64,000 bases of DNA from CAYXTW01 sp964452645 (GTDB lineage Bacteria; Zixibacteria; MSB-5A5; GN15; PGXB01), in NCBI GenBank assembly GCA_964452645.1, contig CAYVMO010000016.1:6810-70809 (forward strand), in the 5' to 3' direction. A program made the translations under genes and the position numbers. Under the pieces are notes generated by a model. The model was not told where the DNA came from and searched no databases. It was given only the letters and a program-made list of their open reading frames with translations. Each line of letters begins with the position of its first letter. Position 1 is the stretch's first letter. Below, piece after piece: positions 63,970-64,000 of this stretch.

Positions 63970-64000
63970 TCATTCTACTTCCTCAGCGGTAAACCGCAAC
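63970..64000 (-). CDS. 3' end of a gene beyond the window
   Basis: On the minus strand a frame enters from the right edge and reads LRFTAEEVE before a TGA at 63972-63970, 28 bases before the terminator. Too short to name; the terminator's position is the main support. Confidence 0.4.
   Translation of the reverse strand, partial: LRFTAEEVE

Overview
The window looks like a chromosomal segment of a Gram-negative-type, respiring, free-living bacterium. The best guess is candidate phylum Zixibacteria or a close FCB-group relative, but this is inference. It rests on two secreted proteins ending in dockerin-like repeats built on an INIFDIT core, on an outer-membrane-type lipid transporter pair (MlaE/MlaF), on a lipoprotein NlpC/P60 hydrolase, and on a full 14-subunit Complex I. 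No rRNA gene or taxonomic marker is present to prove it. Gene density is high, with mostly co-directional operons and only a few gaps. Several promoters can be read as TTGACx, 16-17 bases, TATAxT, so a sigma-70-like factor serves the housekeeping genes.

Layout. 1-4.8 kb (minus strand): obg, dprA, ptsH, ptsI and a truncated phosphoglucose/phosphomannose isomerase. 4.8-7.5 kb: an accessory island. It holds a truncated and an intact REP-associated tyrosine transposase (RAYT), an AT-rich AbiJ-like abortive-infection gene, three copies of a 23-base palindrome placed between them, and further hairpins. 7.5-9.1 kb (minus): folP and cdaA. 9.3-28.9 kb (plus): glnA, an alpha/beta hydrolase, purN-purC-purH, smg, coaBC, a family 4 uracil-DNA glycosylase, dnaB, mlaE-mlaF, radA, a flavin reductase-like gene, tgt, a secreted unknown, uppS-cdsA-UbiA-NlpC/P60 and uvrC. 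29-36.3 kb (plus): a secreted DUF1028 protein with dockerin repeats, a BIME-like double hairpin fused to the start of hisS, hisS, a PrsW-like membrane protein, an ornithine cyclodeaminase-like gene, a ROK kinase and a small membrane protein. 36.3-38.8 kb: tRNA-Phe, a secreted ankyrin/metallo-beta-lactamase fusion, and tRNA-His. 38.9-43.9 kb: a large membrane/TPR protein (minus), then an HD protein, a UMF1-type MFS transporter and a PHP protein (plus). 44.0-58.4 kb: nuoA to nuoN from one clear promoter, with a glutaredoxin-like gene set between nuoM and nuoN. 58.4-62.9 kb (minus): a secreted subtilase with dockerin repeats, and purF. 63.1 kb to the end: a GAF/HisKA protein without a kinase domain, facing the last codons of a minus-strand gene and its terminator.

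The genes cover core metabolism (purines, glutamine, CoA, folate), replication and repair (dnaB, radA, uvrC, Udg), envelope lipids (uppS, cdsA, MlaEF), c-di-AMP signalling and respiration. The two least ordinary features are these. First, a RAYT/REP array whose palindromes bracket both the transposase and the AbiJ-like gene, and even supply that gene's stop codon. Second, an apparently matched divergent histidine pair: a HisRS with the KPGPGRFREF type of motif 2, and a tRNA-His with no encoded G-1, a G1:U72 pair and A73. That pairing is known from Alphaproteobacteria.
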